Positions 9,379-17,689 of a stretch of 64,000 bases of DNA are shown piece after piece. Source of the stretch: OCS116 sp051531935 (GTDB taxonomy: Bacteria; Pseudomonadota; Alphaproteobacteria; Rhizobiales; OSC116); contig JAOPTR010000016.1 in the NCBI GenBank assembly GCA_051531935.1, positions 186,001-250,000 of the forward strand, given 5' to 3'. The notes under the pieces are model-generated. The model searched no databases and had not been told where the DNA came from. It was given only the letters and a program-made list of their open reading frames with translations. The first letter of the stretch is position 1. Each line of letters opens with the position of its first letter. The position numbers were made by a program, and so were the translations under genes.

Positions 9379-10588
9379 CATCCCGCAAAAAAAGTTAAAC
9401 CATGAAGTGGTTGTCATTGGCGGTGGTATAATTGGCTTGAACATCGCATTTCGTCTTGCAAAAGAAGGTCGTGAGGTTGTCGTAATTGATCCAGGAGATT
9501 CAGAATCTAGAGCCTCCTTCGGTAATGCAGGTACCATATCCGATTATGCAACAGTACCTGTTGGAACACCTAATGTTTTGCGCAATTTACCTGATTTACT
9601 TTTTAACCGTGAAAGCCCGCTATCTGTTCGTTACGGAAACTTTCCTAGCCTCCTGCCATGGCTGATTAAATTTGCCTATCATTGCCTGCCAGGCCCAACA
9701 GAGACAAATGCAAAAGCAATCGGTCTCCTGTTAAATAATTCAAGTGACATGTGGAATGAAATGGCTTCAGAGCTTGGTGCATCCAAGCATTTCCGACGTC
9801 ATGGTTGTCTTTATCTTTACGAGTCTGAGAAAGCATTCAAGGCCTCAACATATGATGAAAGGCTAAGACGTGAAAACGGCGTTGACGTTGAAGTGATCAC
9901 AGCAAAAGAAGTTCTTGATCTCGAACCTGGCCTGCAGCCGTTCAAAGGCGGTGCACACTTTTTCCCTAATGCCACGAGTATAGATGACCCTGGCAAAGTT
10001 ATGGAGATAATCGAGCAAAACCTTCGGGAACTTGGCGTCTTATTCTTAAAAACCACCGCAACGTCAATTAGTGACAATGGATCTAAAATTCAGGTTAATT
10101 GCCCTGATGTCACTATAGATGCAGCAAAGGTAATCATTGCGGCTGGCGCTCATTCAAAAGCATTAGCCGCATCTGTGGGCGATCACGTCCCCTTGGATAC
10201 AGAACGCGGATATCACATAGAATATGACCTTGATGTAAACCCCGTAAGCCGCCCTGTATGCTCTGCTAAAAGAGGGTTCTATGCATCACCGATGGATGGA
10301 CGTTTAAGAATAGCAGGAACCGTAGAGCTCGGTGGACTTAAATTACCACCCGACCCAAATCGCTTGAAAATGCTTGAACACGGCGCGCGCGCTCTATTTC
10401 CACACCTCGGCAAACCCGATAGAAGTTGGTTTGGATATCGCCCCTCCGTCCCAAGCTCAGTGCCAATCATCCGCAAATCGAAGAAAAATAGAAATATCAT
10501 CCTTGCGTTCGGTCATGGTCATCTTGGGGTTACACTCGCGCCAATCACCGCCAAAATCGTGAGCCGCCTCATCTCATCGAATACATAA
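9371..10588 (+). CDS. FAD-dependent oxidoreductase, D-amino-acid dehydrogenase (DadA)-like
   Basis: This 405-residue DAO-family flavoenzyme has the N-terminal dinucleotide-binding motif GGGIIG at 17-22 and the typical ESRASFGNAGTI segment near 45-56 seen in DadA and glycine/D-amino-acid oxidases. The C-terminal GHGHLGVTLAP is also typical. It should oxidise an amine of a D-amino acid or N-substituted amino acid, feeding electrons to the quinone pool or to oxygen. Translation is coupled to the MocR gene by an 8-base overlap, so substrate and inducer are probably related. The adjacent divergent importer probably brings the substrate in. The exact substrate is unknown; DadA is the closest named family. 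Confidence 0.85.
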   Translation: MSNIPQKKLNHEVVVIGGGIIGLNIAFRLAKEGREVVVIDPGDSESRASFGNAGTISDYATVPVGTPNVLRNLPDLLFNRESPLSVRYGNFPSLLPWLIKFAYHCLPGPTETNAKAIGLLLNNSSDMWNEMASELGASKHFRRHGCLYLYESEKAFKASTYDERLRRENGVDVEVITAKEVLDLEPGLQPFKGGAHFFPNATSIDDPGKVMEIIEQNLRELGVLFLKTTATSISDNGSKIQVNCPDVTIDAAKVIIAAGAHSKALAASVGDHVPLDTERGYHIEYDLDVNPVSRPVCSAKRGFYASPMDGRLRIAGTVELGGLKLPPDPNRLKMLEHGARALFPHLGKPDRSWFGYRPSVPSSVPIIRKSKKNRNIILAFGHGHLGVTLAPITAKIVSRLISSNT

Positions 10589-10603
10589 ATTAATAGCTAG
10601 CTC

Positions 10604-10629
10604 AAAATGGATGAGCTTTGTTCCATTTT
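10604..10629. terminator. Bidirectional stem-loop at a convergent junction
   Basis: AAAATGGA (10604-10611) pairs perfectly with TCCATTTT (10622-10629) around a 10-base loop, giving an A-start/T-end hairpin readable on both strands. It lies between the 3' ends of the DadA-like and LysR genes, where a shared terminator is expected. The stem is AT-rich, so it is a moderate call. Confidence 0.5.
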
Positions 10630-10644
10630 CACCAAGTCTGTTAT

Positions 10645-11550
10645 CTAGAACCGATCCCAACTTGGTTGGCCTTTAAATGCCGTTGCCAAAAAACCAACAA
10701 AAGCCTTAACTTTTGGGGCGACTAATGTGGCATTATTATACACTGCATAAATATTCATATCGAAAGCATTAAATTCGTTCAAAACTAATTTCAATCGGCC
10801 TTTAGCAATATCATCTCCCACTAAATAGGATGGGCATAAAGCTATACCGCTGTCTGCCAGTGCAAAAACCCTCGCTGCCGCTGCATTATTAACACTCAAT
10901 GTACTTTCAATATTGTAATATTGTTTGGAATTATCAATCACAAATGGCCAAGTTATGCCGTTTCTAAAGTTAGTATCCGCAATGCAACGATGGTTTTTAA
11001 GATCATCAGGATGTATTATTGGCGGCGAGTTTTCTAAATATGCAGGAGAAGCGCAGGTTAATATTTGGGCGGGAGCGAGTTTGCGTGCAATCAGTGCCGA
11101 ATCTTCTAGCGTTCCAATACGAATCGCCAAATCAAAACCTTCATCAACCAAATTTACATAACGGTCGTTCATTTGTAGGTTAATCACAATGTCGGGATAT
11201 TGTGCTTGGAACTTTGCGATCAAAGGCGCTATATGCAATTCGCCAAATGTCGATGGTGCGCTTACATACAAACGACCGCGAGGCTGATCAGTCTGCGTTT
11301 GTAGTGAGGCTTCAAGTGTTTCAATATCAACAATGATTTGCACACAATTATCAAAATATAATTTCCCCGTTTCAGTCAGGCTCACTGATCTGGTGGTGCG
11401 ATTAAGCAAACGCGTGCCTAAATGTGCCTCTAATTGTCCGACATATTTACTCACCAATTTGTTTGATATGCCCAGCCGTTCAGCCGCTAGGGTAAATGAC
11501 CCCTGCTTCACAACTTCTGCAAATGATTTCATTCCGTCAATTAGATCCAT
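10645..11550 (-). CDS. LysR-family transcriptional regulator of the quinone-defence cassette
   Basis: This 301-residue LysR protein has an N-terminal helix-turn-helix (about 1-60; FAEVVKQGSFTLAAERLGISNKLVSKYV in the middle) and a periplasmic-binding-like effector domain (about 88-295). It is transcribed away from the DoxX, glutathionyl-hydroquinone reductase and dioxygenase genes, the usual arrangement for a local activator. In E. coli the equivalent pair yqjF-yqjG is switched on by the LysR protein YhaJ in response to aromatic compounds, which makes a similar role plausible here. Effector identity is inferred only from context. Confidence 0.87.
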   Translation of the reverse strand: MDLIDGMKSFAEVVKQGSFTLAAERLGISNKLVSKYVGQLEAHLGTRLLNRTTRSVSLTETGKLYFDNCVQIIVDIETLEASLQTQTDQPRGRLYVSAPSTFGELHIAPLIAKFQAQYPDIVINLQMNDRYVNLVDEGFDLAIRIGTLEDSALIARKLAPAQILTCASPAYLENSPPIIHPDDLKNHRCIADTNFRNGITWPFVIDNSKQYYNIESTLSVNNAAAARVFALADSGIALCPSYLVGDDIAKGRLKLVLNEFNAFDMNIYAVYNNATLVAPKVKAFVGFLATAFKGQPSWDRF

Positions 11551-11633
11551 AACTATCCATACTATGTAGACAGTGTTTCCACAACAAGTATATTTATCTC
11601 CATTTTGTTCTCAATTATAAATGGGGCAACTCA

Positions 11634-11646
11634 CCACATGTTGTGG
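11634..11646. promoter_or_regulatory. Inverted repeat CCACA-TGT-TGTGG upstream of doxX-like gene
   Basis: A perfect 5-bp inverted repeat with a 3-base centre lies 21 bases before the DoxX ATG, and a second dyad CCATTT/AAATGG spans 11600-11624. Both lie in the 116-base space between the divergent LysR and DoxX genes, so they are candidate LysR contact sites. They are short, so chance is possible. Confidence 0.35.
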
Positions 11647-11666
11647 CGTTATTTTTGGAGATAATT

Positions 11667-12098
11667 ATGAATGAATATAAAACCGCGCCATATGGTGCAT
11701 TGATTTTACGAGTAAGCCTTGGACTATTATTTTTAGCACATGCAGGGTTAAAATATTTTGTATTTACACCCGCTGGTGCTGTTGGTTTTTTTGAGTCTTT
11801 AGGTTTGCCTGGTTTTGTTGCCTACCTAACCATGTTGGCCGAACTATTTGGAGGTATTGCGCTTATTTTGGGACTATTCACCCGCTATGTTAGCCTTGCG
11901 TTGGTACCCGTAATATTGGGAGCAATTATTTTGGTACATGGTGCAAATGGTTGGTTGTTTACAAACCCAAATGGTGGCTGGGAATTCCTTGCCTTGTGGT
12001 TAGCAGCTTTATTAACCCAAGCAGCTATTGGTGGTGGTGCTTTTTCGCTTCAACTCAACAATGGTAAATTTGGCTTTACAAACTCACCAGCCGAATAG
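11667..12098 (+). CDS. DoxX family membrane protein (YqjF-like)
   Basis: This small integral membrane protein has 143 residues and about four TM helices, with the DoxX signature near the N-terminus (ALILRVSLGLLFLAHAGLKY). I chose the ATG at 11667 because TTGGAG lies upstream at good spacing; a GTG 24 bases earlier is in frame but lacks a site. DoxX proteins are linked to quinone/thiol redox stress at the inner membrane. The gene is followed after 8 bases by the glutathionyl-hydroquinone reductase, as in E. coli yqjF-yqjG, so a shared role in detoxifying quinones is likely. The molecular activity of the family is not established. Confidence 0.87.
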   Translation: MNEYKTAPYGALILRVSLGLLFLAHAGLKYFVFTPAGAVGFFESLGLPGFVAYLTMLAELFGGIALILGLFTRYVSLALVPVILGAIILVHGANGWLFTNPNGGWEFLALWLAALLTQAAIGGGAFSLQLNNGKFGFTNSPAE

Positions 12099-12106
12099 GA
12101 ACATTT

Positions 12107-13081
12107 ATGTTAGTTAATGGAAAATGGGATGCCGATTGGCAACCCATACAAAAAAAAGATACAGATGGGCGGTTTATTCGCCAAACTTCAAGCTTTAGAA
12201 ATTGGATAACCCCCAATGGCAACACTGCCAATAATGACGCGACCTATCCTGCCGAAGTTGGTCGCTACCACTTATTTGTAGCTCTCATTTGCCCTTGGGC
12301 ATCCCGCACCTTAATGGTGCGGGCGATCAAAGGCCTTGAAGATATTATATCAATATCCATTGTTGAACCACAACTAACCAAACAAGGTTGGAAATTTGGT
12401 AATTTTGCGGGTGCAACTGGAGCAGATGAGCAAATTGGTGCCGAATATGCACATCAACTCTATACCCATTCAGATGCTCACTATACAGGCCGTGCAACTG
12501 TGCCTATTTTGTGGGACAAAAAAACAAAAACAATTGTCAATAATGAAAGCGCTGACATTATCCAAATTCTAAATTCTAGTTTTAACGAATTTACTAATGA
12601 CGAAGTTAATTTGCGACCGAATGCATTATTGCCACAGATAAACAGCTTAAATGAAGAACTATATGAGCAGCTTAACAATGGAGTATATAAAGCAGGTTTT
12701 GCTTCTAGCCAGTTAGCTTATGAAGAAGCGTTTGGGCAAGTGTTTAAAATGCTAGACGAGCTTGATGGTCAGTTAGCTGATGGCCGTAAATTCTTGTTGG
12801 GAGAGCAAATGACTGAAAGTGATATACGCGCTTTTGTAACTCTCATTCGTTTTGACATTGCTTATTTTGGTTTGTTTAAATGTAACTTAAAACGAATTGC
12901 AGATTACGAATTTTTACAGCCTTACATGTTGCGCATTCTGGCTCTGCCTAATATCAAGAAAACCGTTAATGTAGAACATATCAAAGCAGGCTATTACTCA
13001 GTGAAAGCGCTTAATCCATCTGGTATTACGCCTGTTGGACCAGATATTAGCCAATGGAGAATTAATAATGAAAATGCCTAG
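12107..13081 (+). CDS. yqjG: Glutathionyl-hydroquinone reductase (YqjG/Ecm4-like, Xi-class GST)
   Basis: This 324-residue glutathione transferase has the Xi-class active-site motif CPWASR, placing the catalytic Cys at about 62. Such enzymes strip glutathione from glutathionyl-hydroquinones, regenerating the hydroquinone with a second GSH. The N-terminal thioredoxin-fold segment is preceded by the characteristic long leader (GRFIRQTSSFRNWI), and the helical C-terminal GST domain follows. Length is normal for the family. It lies 8 bases after doxX and overlaps the dioxygenase gene by 14 bases, so the three are translated together. Confidence in the enzyme class is high; the physiological quinone is unknown. 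Confidence 0.9.
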   Translation: MLVNGKWDADWQPIQKKDTDGRFIRQTSSFRNWITPNGNTANNDATYPAEVGRYHLFVALICPWASRTLMVRAIKGLEDIISISIVEPQLTKQGWKFGNFAGATGADEQIGAEYAHQLYTHSDAHYTGRATVPILWDKKTKTIVNNESADIIQILNSSFNEFTNDEVNLRPNALLPQINSLNEELYEQLNNGVYKAGFASSQLAYEEAFGQVFKMLDELDGQLADGRKFLLGEQMTESDIRAFVTLIRFDIAYFGLFKCNLKRIADYEFLQPYMLRILALPNIKKTVNVEHIKAGYYSVKALNPSGITPVGPDISQWRINNENA

Positions 13082-13856
13082 TCTCTTTTTACCTCACGGC
13101 GCGCCCGACCTACCGTTGAGCGATCATCCTGCAGCCAAATTTCTGCAACAATTAGGAAAAAACATACCAAAGCCAAAAGGCATCGTCGTTATTTCCGCCC
13201 ATTGGGAAACATTTGGTGTGCAGATGACCACCGCACCTGAGTTAGAAACAATTTATGACTTTGGCGGTTTTTCACCCGAATTATACGATCTAAAATATGC
13301 CGCTAAAACTTCACCCGAATTGATTAAAAAGCTTAAAAACCTATTGGCCGATGACAATATTGAATCATCAAGTAATAACCGACGCGGTTTAGACCACGGT
13401 GCGTGGGTACCACTATTGTTGGCTTTTCCAGATGCCGATATTCCGATTATTCAACTGTCATTAGACCGCAGAATGAACGCTGAAGGCTTATTTAAATTCG
13501 GGCAAATTTTAGGAAAATTGCGTGAGGATGATATTCTGATCATTGGCTCTGGAGCCAGTGTGCATAATTTGGGTCGTATATCCCCTGAGGGCACACCAGT
13601 GGCAGATTGGGCAATTGCATTTAACGGCTGGTTGGCAGAGGTAATTGAGAATAATGATTGGCAGAAATTATTAAAATTTTCGACAGCACCACATTATAAA
13701 CTAGCTCATCCCTCACCCGAACATTTACTTCCGCTTATTGTGGCTGCAGGTGCAGGGCTTGATGAAACAACATCACAAATACATTCGAGCTTTAGTTATG
13801 GTTCCATTGGCATGAGCGCATGGATGTTTGGAAACGAGCTTAGCAATGTTAAATAG
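13068..13856 (+). CDS. LigB/YgiD-like extradiol dioxygenase (DODA-type)
   Basis: This 262-residue protein belongs to the class III extradiol dioxygenase superfamily, like E. coli YgiD (4,5-DOPA dioxygenase). Candidate metal/active-site histidines are His10 (LPHGAP), His45 (SAHWET), His110 (LDHGAW), His166 (SVHNLG) and His214/219 (HPSPEH). The ATG at 13068 has GGAG upstream and lies inside the end of the preceding gene; an in-frame upstream TTG at 13035 was rejected. It should open the ring of a catechol-type compound in the cytoplasm. Placed after DoxX and glutathionyl-hydroquinone reductase, it could dispose of reduced catechols permanently. The substrate is inferred. Confidence 0.87.
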   Translation: MKMPSLFLPHGAPDLPLSDHPAAKFLQQLGKNIPKPKGIVVISAHWETFGVQMTTAPELETIYDFGGFSPELYDLKYAAKTSPELIKKLKNLLADDNIESSSNNRRGLDHGAWVPLLLAFPDADIPIIQLSLDRRMNAEGLFKFGQILGKLREDDILIIGSGASVHNLGRISPEGTPVADWAIAFNGWLAEVIENNDWQKLLKFSTAPHYKLAHPSPEHLLPLIVAAGAGLDETTSQIHSSFSYGSIGMSAWMFGNELSNVK

Positions 13857-14005
13857 CTAACAACTTGGCTCTTTTGTTGTTTACTTAAGTAATATGAATT
13901 TGCACAAATTTTATATTATTTATATTATAGATTGATTATATCTAAATGGATGTTTACTTTATCTACTATACTATTTTTTAAACTCTATTTCACGAACCAT
14001 ATAGC

Positions 14006-14887
14006 ATGACCTCAATTGCAATTATCGGCCCAGGTGCCATAGGTTGTACACTTGCCGCATGGCTTAACGTACAAACAAATAACCAAGTTTTCATTTGCGC
14101 GCGCTCATCATTTGAGACCCTTAGTGTAAACACGCCACTCGGTTTACTTGAAACAAGCCCAACTGTATTTACCGATTCGGCACAAGCCACTCAGGTTGAT
14201 TGGGTTATCGTCACCACAAAAGCTTACCAAGTTCCGAGTATAGAGCCATGGCTCAAGCAACTATGCCATGCCAATACAATAGTGGTCATCGCACAAAATG
14301 GTGTTGAGCATGTCGCTAATCTCAGCGCTTTCATTCCGAAGGAGCGCCTTGTTCCTGTCATTATTGATTGCCCTGCCGAACGCACTGCGCCTGGCAAAAT
14401 AATTCAAAAAGCTGGCATTCAAATGACCATTCCTGATGATGAAATATCACAGCAATTTGCCAAGCTTTTCCCAACTGACAACATCACAATTACCCTCACA
14501 GATGATTGGACAACTGCCGCTTGGAAAAAGCTTTGTATAAACTGCGCAGGTGCTGTTTCGGCTTTGGTCAATCAGCCTGCAAATATTGCAAAAAACCCAA
14601 AAGCGGCCGATCTAATGCGGAACTTGATACGAGAATGTATTGAAGTTGGGCGAGTTGAAGGAGCCACAATTGATCCTGAGATCATAGAAAAAGTGGTCGC
14701 CAGTCAGTGTGCGGCACCCGATGGAGCGACAAACTCCATGCATGCCGATCTTATTGCCAAACGCCCTATGGAGTGGGAAGCTCGTAATGGTGTCATCGCT
14801 CGCCTTGGTAAAAAACACAAGATTTCAACACCCTATAATGAAATGGCTTCACACATTCTAAGCATAGTAGAAACACATTCGAAATAG
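14006..14887 (+). CDS. 2-Dehydropantoate 2-reductase family protein (PanE/ApbA-like)
   Basis: This 293-residue NADP-dependent reductase has the nucleotide-binding motif GPGAIG at 8-13, the conserved Lys at about 72 (TTKAYQ) and the catalytic-region Lys near 174-175 (AAWKKLCINC), all typical of ketopantoate reductases. PanE makes pantoate for coenzyme A, but the family has many paralogues acting on other 2-oxo acids. No other pantothenate gene is nearby, so I do not assign panE. It stands alone, separated by about 150 AT-rich bases from the gene before it and convergent with gabD. Confidence 0.85.
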   Translation: MTSIAIIGPGAIGCTLAAWLNVQTNNQVFICARSSFETLSVNTPLGLLETSPTVFTDSAQATQVDWVIVTTKAYQVPSIEPWLKQLCHANTIVVIAQNGVEHVANLSAFIPKERLVPVIIDCPAERTAPGKIIQKAGIQMTIPDDEISQQFAKLFPTDNITITLTDDWTTAAWKKLCINCAGAVSALVNQPANIAKNPKAADLMRNLIRECIEVGRVEGATIDPEIIEKVVASQCAAPDGATNSMHADLIAKRPMEWEARNGVIARLGKKHKISTPYNEMASHILSIVETHSK

Positions 14888-14950
14888 CTCCAAGGGGTTA
14901 AGACATTGCAGTAAAAAGGCAAGCCTCAACCACCACGGGGCAATAAATTT

Positions 14951-16402
14951 TCAAATCCCAGCAATACAGATATATTTAATTTCCAAATAGTCATCAATGC
15001 CGTATTTCGAGCCTTCGCGACCCATTCCCGATTGTTTAATGCCGCCAAAAGGTGCTGCTTCATTAGAAATTATGCCTGTATTTACACCAACCATACCCAC
15101 TTCCAAAGCTTCACTCACTCGGAATGTTTTAGCCATATCTTTGGTATAAAAATATCCCGCAAGTCCAAATTCGGTATCATTAGCCAAGCTGATCGCTTCT
15201 TCCTCAGTTTCGAACTTAAACAAGGGTGCAAGAGGGCCAAAAGTTTCTTCGGATGAAATTTGCATATCGCTGGTAACACCCGTAATGACTGTAGGCTCAA
15301 AATATGTGCCACCTAATTTATGACGCTGCCCACCAATTGCAATTTTAGCACCATGCGCTTTGGCATCGGACAAATGTATTTCGACTTTTTCGAGCGCTGC
15401 TTCGCTAATAAGTGGCCCAATTTGATTATTTTCATCAAAACCATCGCCAACATTAAGTGCAGCAACTTCGGTGGTTAATTTTTGAGCAAATTCATCATAA
15501 ACACCTGCTTGCACATAAATGCGGTTGGCGCATACACAGGTTTGGCCGCTGTTGCGATATTTAGCCACAATCGCGCCTTGCACAGCTGCGTCAACATCAG
15601 CATCGTCAAACACAATAAATGGCGCATTGCCACCTAGTTCCATGGACATTTTTTTAATGCCCTCGGCACATTGGTGCATAAGGATTTTGCCAACGCGTGT
15701 AGAGCCTGTGAAAGTGATTTTAGCCACTTTTTCATTCGAACATAATTCTTGGCCAATAGAAGCTGCATCACTAGAGGGGATGACGTTAAAAACTCCTGCG
15801 GGAATGCCCGCACGCTCTGCGAGCACAGCCATAGCCAATGCAGAAAGCGGCGTTAGTTCTGCAGGACGTGCCACAAAGCTACAGCCTGCAGCCAAAGCAG
15901 GGGCAAGTTTGCGTGCCATCATCGCATTGGGGAAATTCCAAGGCGTAATAGACCCAACCACTCCGACAGGTTGTTTGCTTACGATAATGCGTTTATCTGC
16001 TGAGGGCGCGGGGATGGTATCGCCGTAAACTCGTTTTGCTTCCTCAGCAAACCATTCAATATAAGATGCGCCATAAGCGATTTCGCCTTTAGCTTCGGCC
16101 AATGGTTTGCCCATTTCGGCTGTAACTATGGCTGCCAAGTCGTCTTGATTTTGCATAATGAGGTTAAATAATTTTTGCATAATTTGAGCGCGAATTTTTG
16201 CAGGCTGTTTTGCCCACGCTTTTTGTGCATCATATGCAGCATCAATGGCTGCAGCGGTGTCGGCCACTTGCATGTCTGCTACGCTTGCAATTATTTTGCC
16301 ATTTGAAGGGCAATATACATCAAAGCTTTTTTCGCCAGTTACCCATTTACCGTTTATATAGGCGCGGGTTTCAAATAGGCTGCTGTCTTTTAAATCTAAC
16401 AT
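14951..16402 (-). CDS. gabD: NAD(P)-dependent succinate-semialdehyde dehydrogenase
   Basis: This 483-residue aldehyde dehydrogenase oxidises succinic semialdehyde to succinate, which enters the TCA cycle. The catalytic Cys is about 289 in GQTCVCANR, the general-base Glu about 255 in MELGGNAP, and TPWNFP (Asn about 156) stabilises the oxyanion. It closely resembles E. coli GabD through to the C-terminal FGGIKQSGMGREGSKYG. One oddity is ARPAE near 178-182, where most family members have KPA/S: an Arg replaces the cofactor-contacting Lys. It is the last gene of the operon and abuts gabT with no gap, as expected for the last two steps of 4-aminobutyrate breakdown. Confidence 0.93.
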   Translation of the reverse strand: MLDLKDSSLFETRAYINGKWVTGEKSFDVYCPSNGKIIASVADMQVADTAAAIDAAYDAQKAWAKQPAKIRAQIMQKLFNLIMQNQDDLAAIVTAEMGKPLAEAKGEIAYGASYIEWFAEEAKRVYGDTIPAPSADKRIIVSKQPVGVVGSITPWNFPNAMMARKLAPALAAGCSFVARPAELTPLSALAMAVLAERAGIPAGVFNVIPSSDAASIGQELCSNEKVAKITFTGSTRVGKILMHQCAEGIKKMSMELGGNAPFIVFDDADVDAAVQGAIVAKYRNSGQTCVCANRIYVQAGVYDEFAQKLTTEVAALNVGDGFDENNQIGPLISEAALEKVEIHLSDAKAHGAKIAIGGQRHKLGGTYFEPTVITGVTSDMQISSEETFGPLAPLFKFETEEEAISLANDTEFGLAGYFYTKDMAKTFRVSEALEVGMVGVNTGIISNEAAPFGGIKQSGMGREGSKYGIDDYLEIKYICIAGI

Positions 16403-17680
16403 TTAACTCTCCTGTGCGGCGGTGATGGACGCCTCTAAAATATCTAAAGCTTCATTGAAAACATCTTCTTCAATGGTCAGGGGCGCTAAAAATCTAACCA
16501 CATTCGCGAAAGTTCCGCAAGTCAATAAAATTAGATTTAGCTTGAACGCTTGTTCTCTAACTTTAGCGGTGAAAACAGCGTCTGGGGTTTTGCTTTCAGG
16601 GTTAGCAAATTCAACAGCCACCATCATTCCATTGCCGCGGATGTCAGATATTTCTGGAGTTGAAATGAGAATAGATTCCAATTTTTGTTTGAGTTTGGCG
16701 CCCAATTCAACCGCACGGTCACACAATTTTTCTTCGGCAATCACATCCAATACCGCATGGGCTGCCGCTATGCCTAGCGGGCTACCACCATAAGTGCCAC
16801 CAAGCCCCCCAGGGTGAGCCGCATCCATTATGTCTGCACGTCCAGTTACGGCTGCCAAAGGCACGCCACCTGCCAAACCCTTAGCCATAGTGGTAATATC
16901 CGCAACCACATTATAATGTTGCATGGCAAACATTTTGCCTGTGCGTGCAAAGCCTGTTTGCACTTCATCAGCAATCAATAATATGCCATTTTCATCACAA
17001 ATGCCGCGCAAAGCTTCCATTAATTGCTGCGGCGCTTCATAAAAGCCACCCTCGCCCTGCACTGGTTCAATGATAATTGCAGCCACACGCGATGGGTCTA
17101 AATCGGCTTTGAATAATTCTTTAAGTGCAACAAGGCTATCATCCACCGATGTGCCGTGTAGCTCAACAGGAAATGGCAGATGGAACACATCAGGCATCAT
17201 CGAACCAAATCCCTTCTTATAGGGCGCAACTTTACCAGTGAGGCTCATACCCATAAATGTACGGCCATGAAACCCACCGCCAAATGCGATTATGGCATTA
17301 CGCCCTGTGGCAATACGCGCCACCTTAACAGCATTTTCGACTGCCTCGGCACCTGTGGTGACAAACACAGTTTTTTTGTCGAAATCTCCTGGTACAAGGT
17401 CATTTAACCGCTCAGCTAGTTCTACATAATTGGCATAAGGCACCACTTGGTGACATGTGTGGGTGAACGCGTCAATTTGAGTTTTAAGTGCCTTAACAAT
17501 TTTGGGATGGCAATGGCCAGTATTAACCACGGCAATTCCTGCCGCAAAGTCTATATATCTCGCGCCTTCAACATCCCAAATTTCGGCATTTCTGGCTTTG
17601 GCAGCAAAAATATTGGTTTGCATGCCAACACCTTGGCTAATCGCGTTTGATTTACGCGTAAAAAGTTCGTGATTTTTCAT
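16403..17680 (-). CDS. gabT: 4-Aminobutyrate aminotransferase (class III)
   Basis: This 425-residue PLP enzyme transfers the amino group of 4-aminobutyrate to 2-oxoglutarate, giving succinic semialdehyde. The PLP Lys is about 267 (MAKGLAGGVP), the cofactor Asp about 238 (LLIADEVQTGFARTG), and phosphate-binding TTGAEAVENA lies near 108-117. It matches GabT in length and in the start (SNAISQGVG). It sits 9 bases after the thiolase gene and directly before gabD. A second class III aminotransferase occurs earlier in the same operon, so the two are likely to act on different intermediates of one pathway. Confidence 0.92.
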   Translation of the reverse strand: MKNHELFTRKSNAISQGVGMQTNIFAAKARNAEIWDVEGARYIDFAAGIAVVNTGHCHPKIVKALKTQIDAFTHTCHQVVPYANYVELAERLNDLVPGDFDKKTVFVTTGAEAVENAVKVARIATGRNAIIAFGGGFHGRTFMGMSLTGKVAPYKKGFGSMMPDVFHLPFPVELHGTSVDDSLVALKELFKADLDPSRVAAIIIEPVQGEGGFYEAPQQLMEALRGICDENGILLIADEVQTGFARTGKMFAMQHYNVVADITTMAKGLAGGVPLAAVTGRADIMDAAHPGGLGGTYGGSPLGIAAAHAVLDVIAEEKLCDRAVELGAKLKQKLESILISTPEISDIRGNGMMVAVEFANPESKTPDAVFTAKVREQAFKLNLILLTCGTFANVVRFLAPLTIEEDVFNEALDILEASITAAQES

Positions 17681-17689
17681 TGTTTTTCC

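Noticed and set aside
14888..14950. Terminator in the gap between the ketopantoate-reductase and gabD genes
   Set aside because: GGCTTGCC followed by T5 on the minus strand has no room for a loop; no other stable stem was found.
15519..16028. 169-codon open frame on the plus strand inside gabD
   Set aside because: It lies antisense to a gene with intact catalytic motifs, has no ribosome site, and its Ala/Ser/Thr-rich sequence is the usual mirror of a coding strand.
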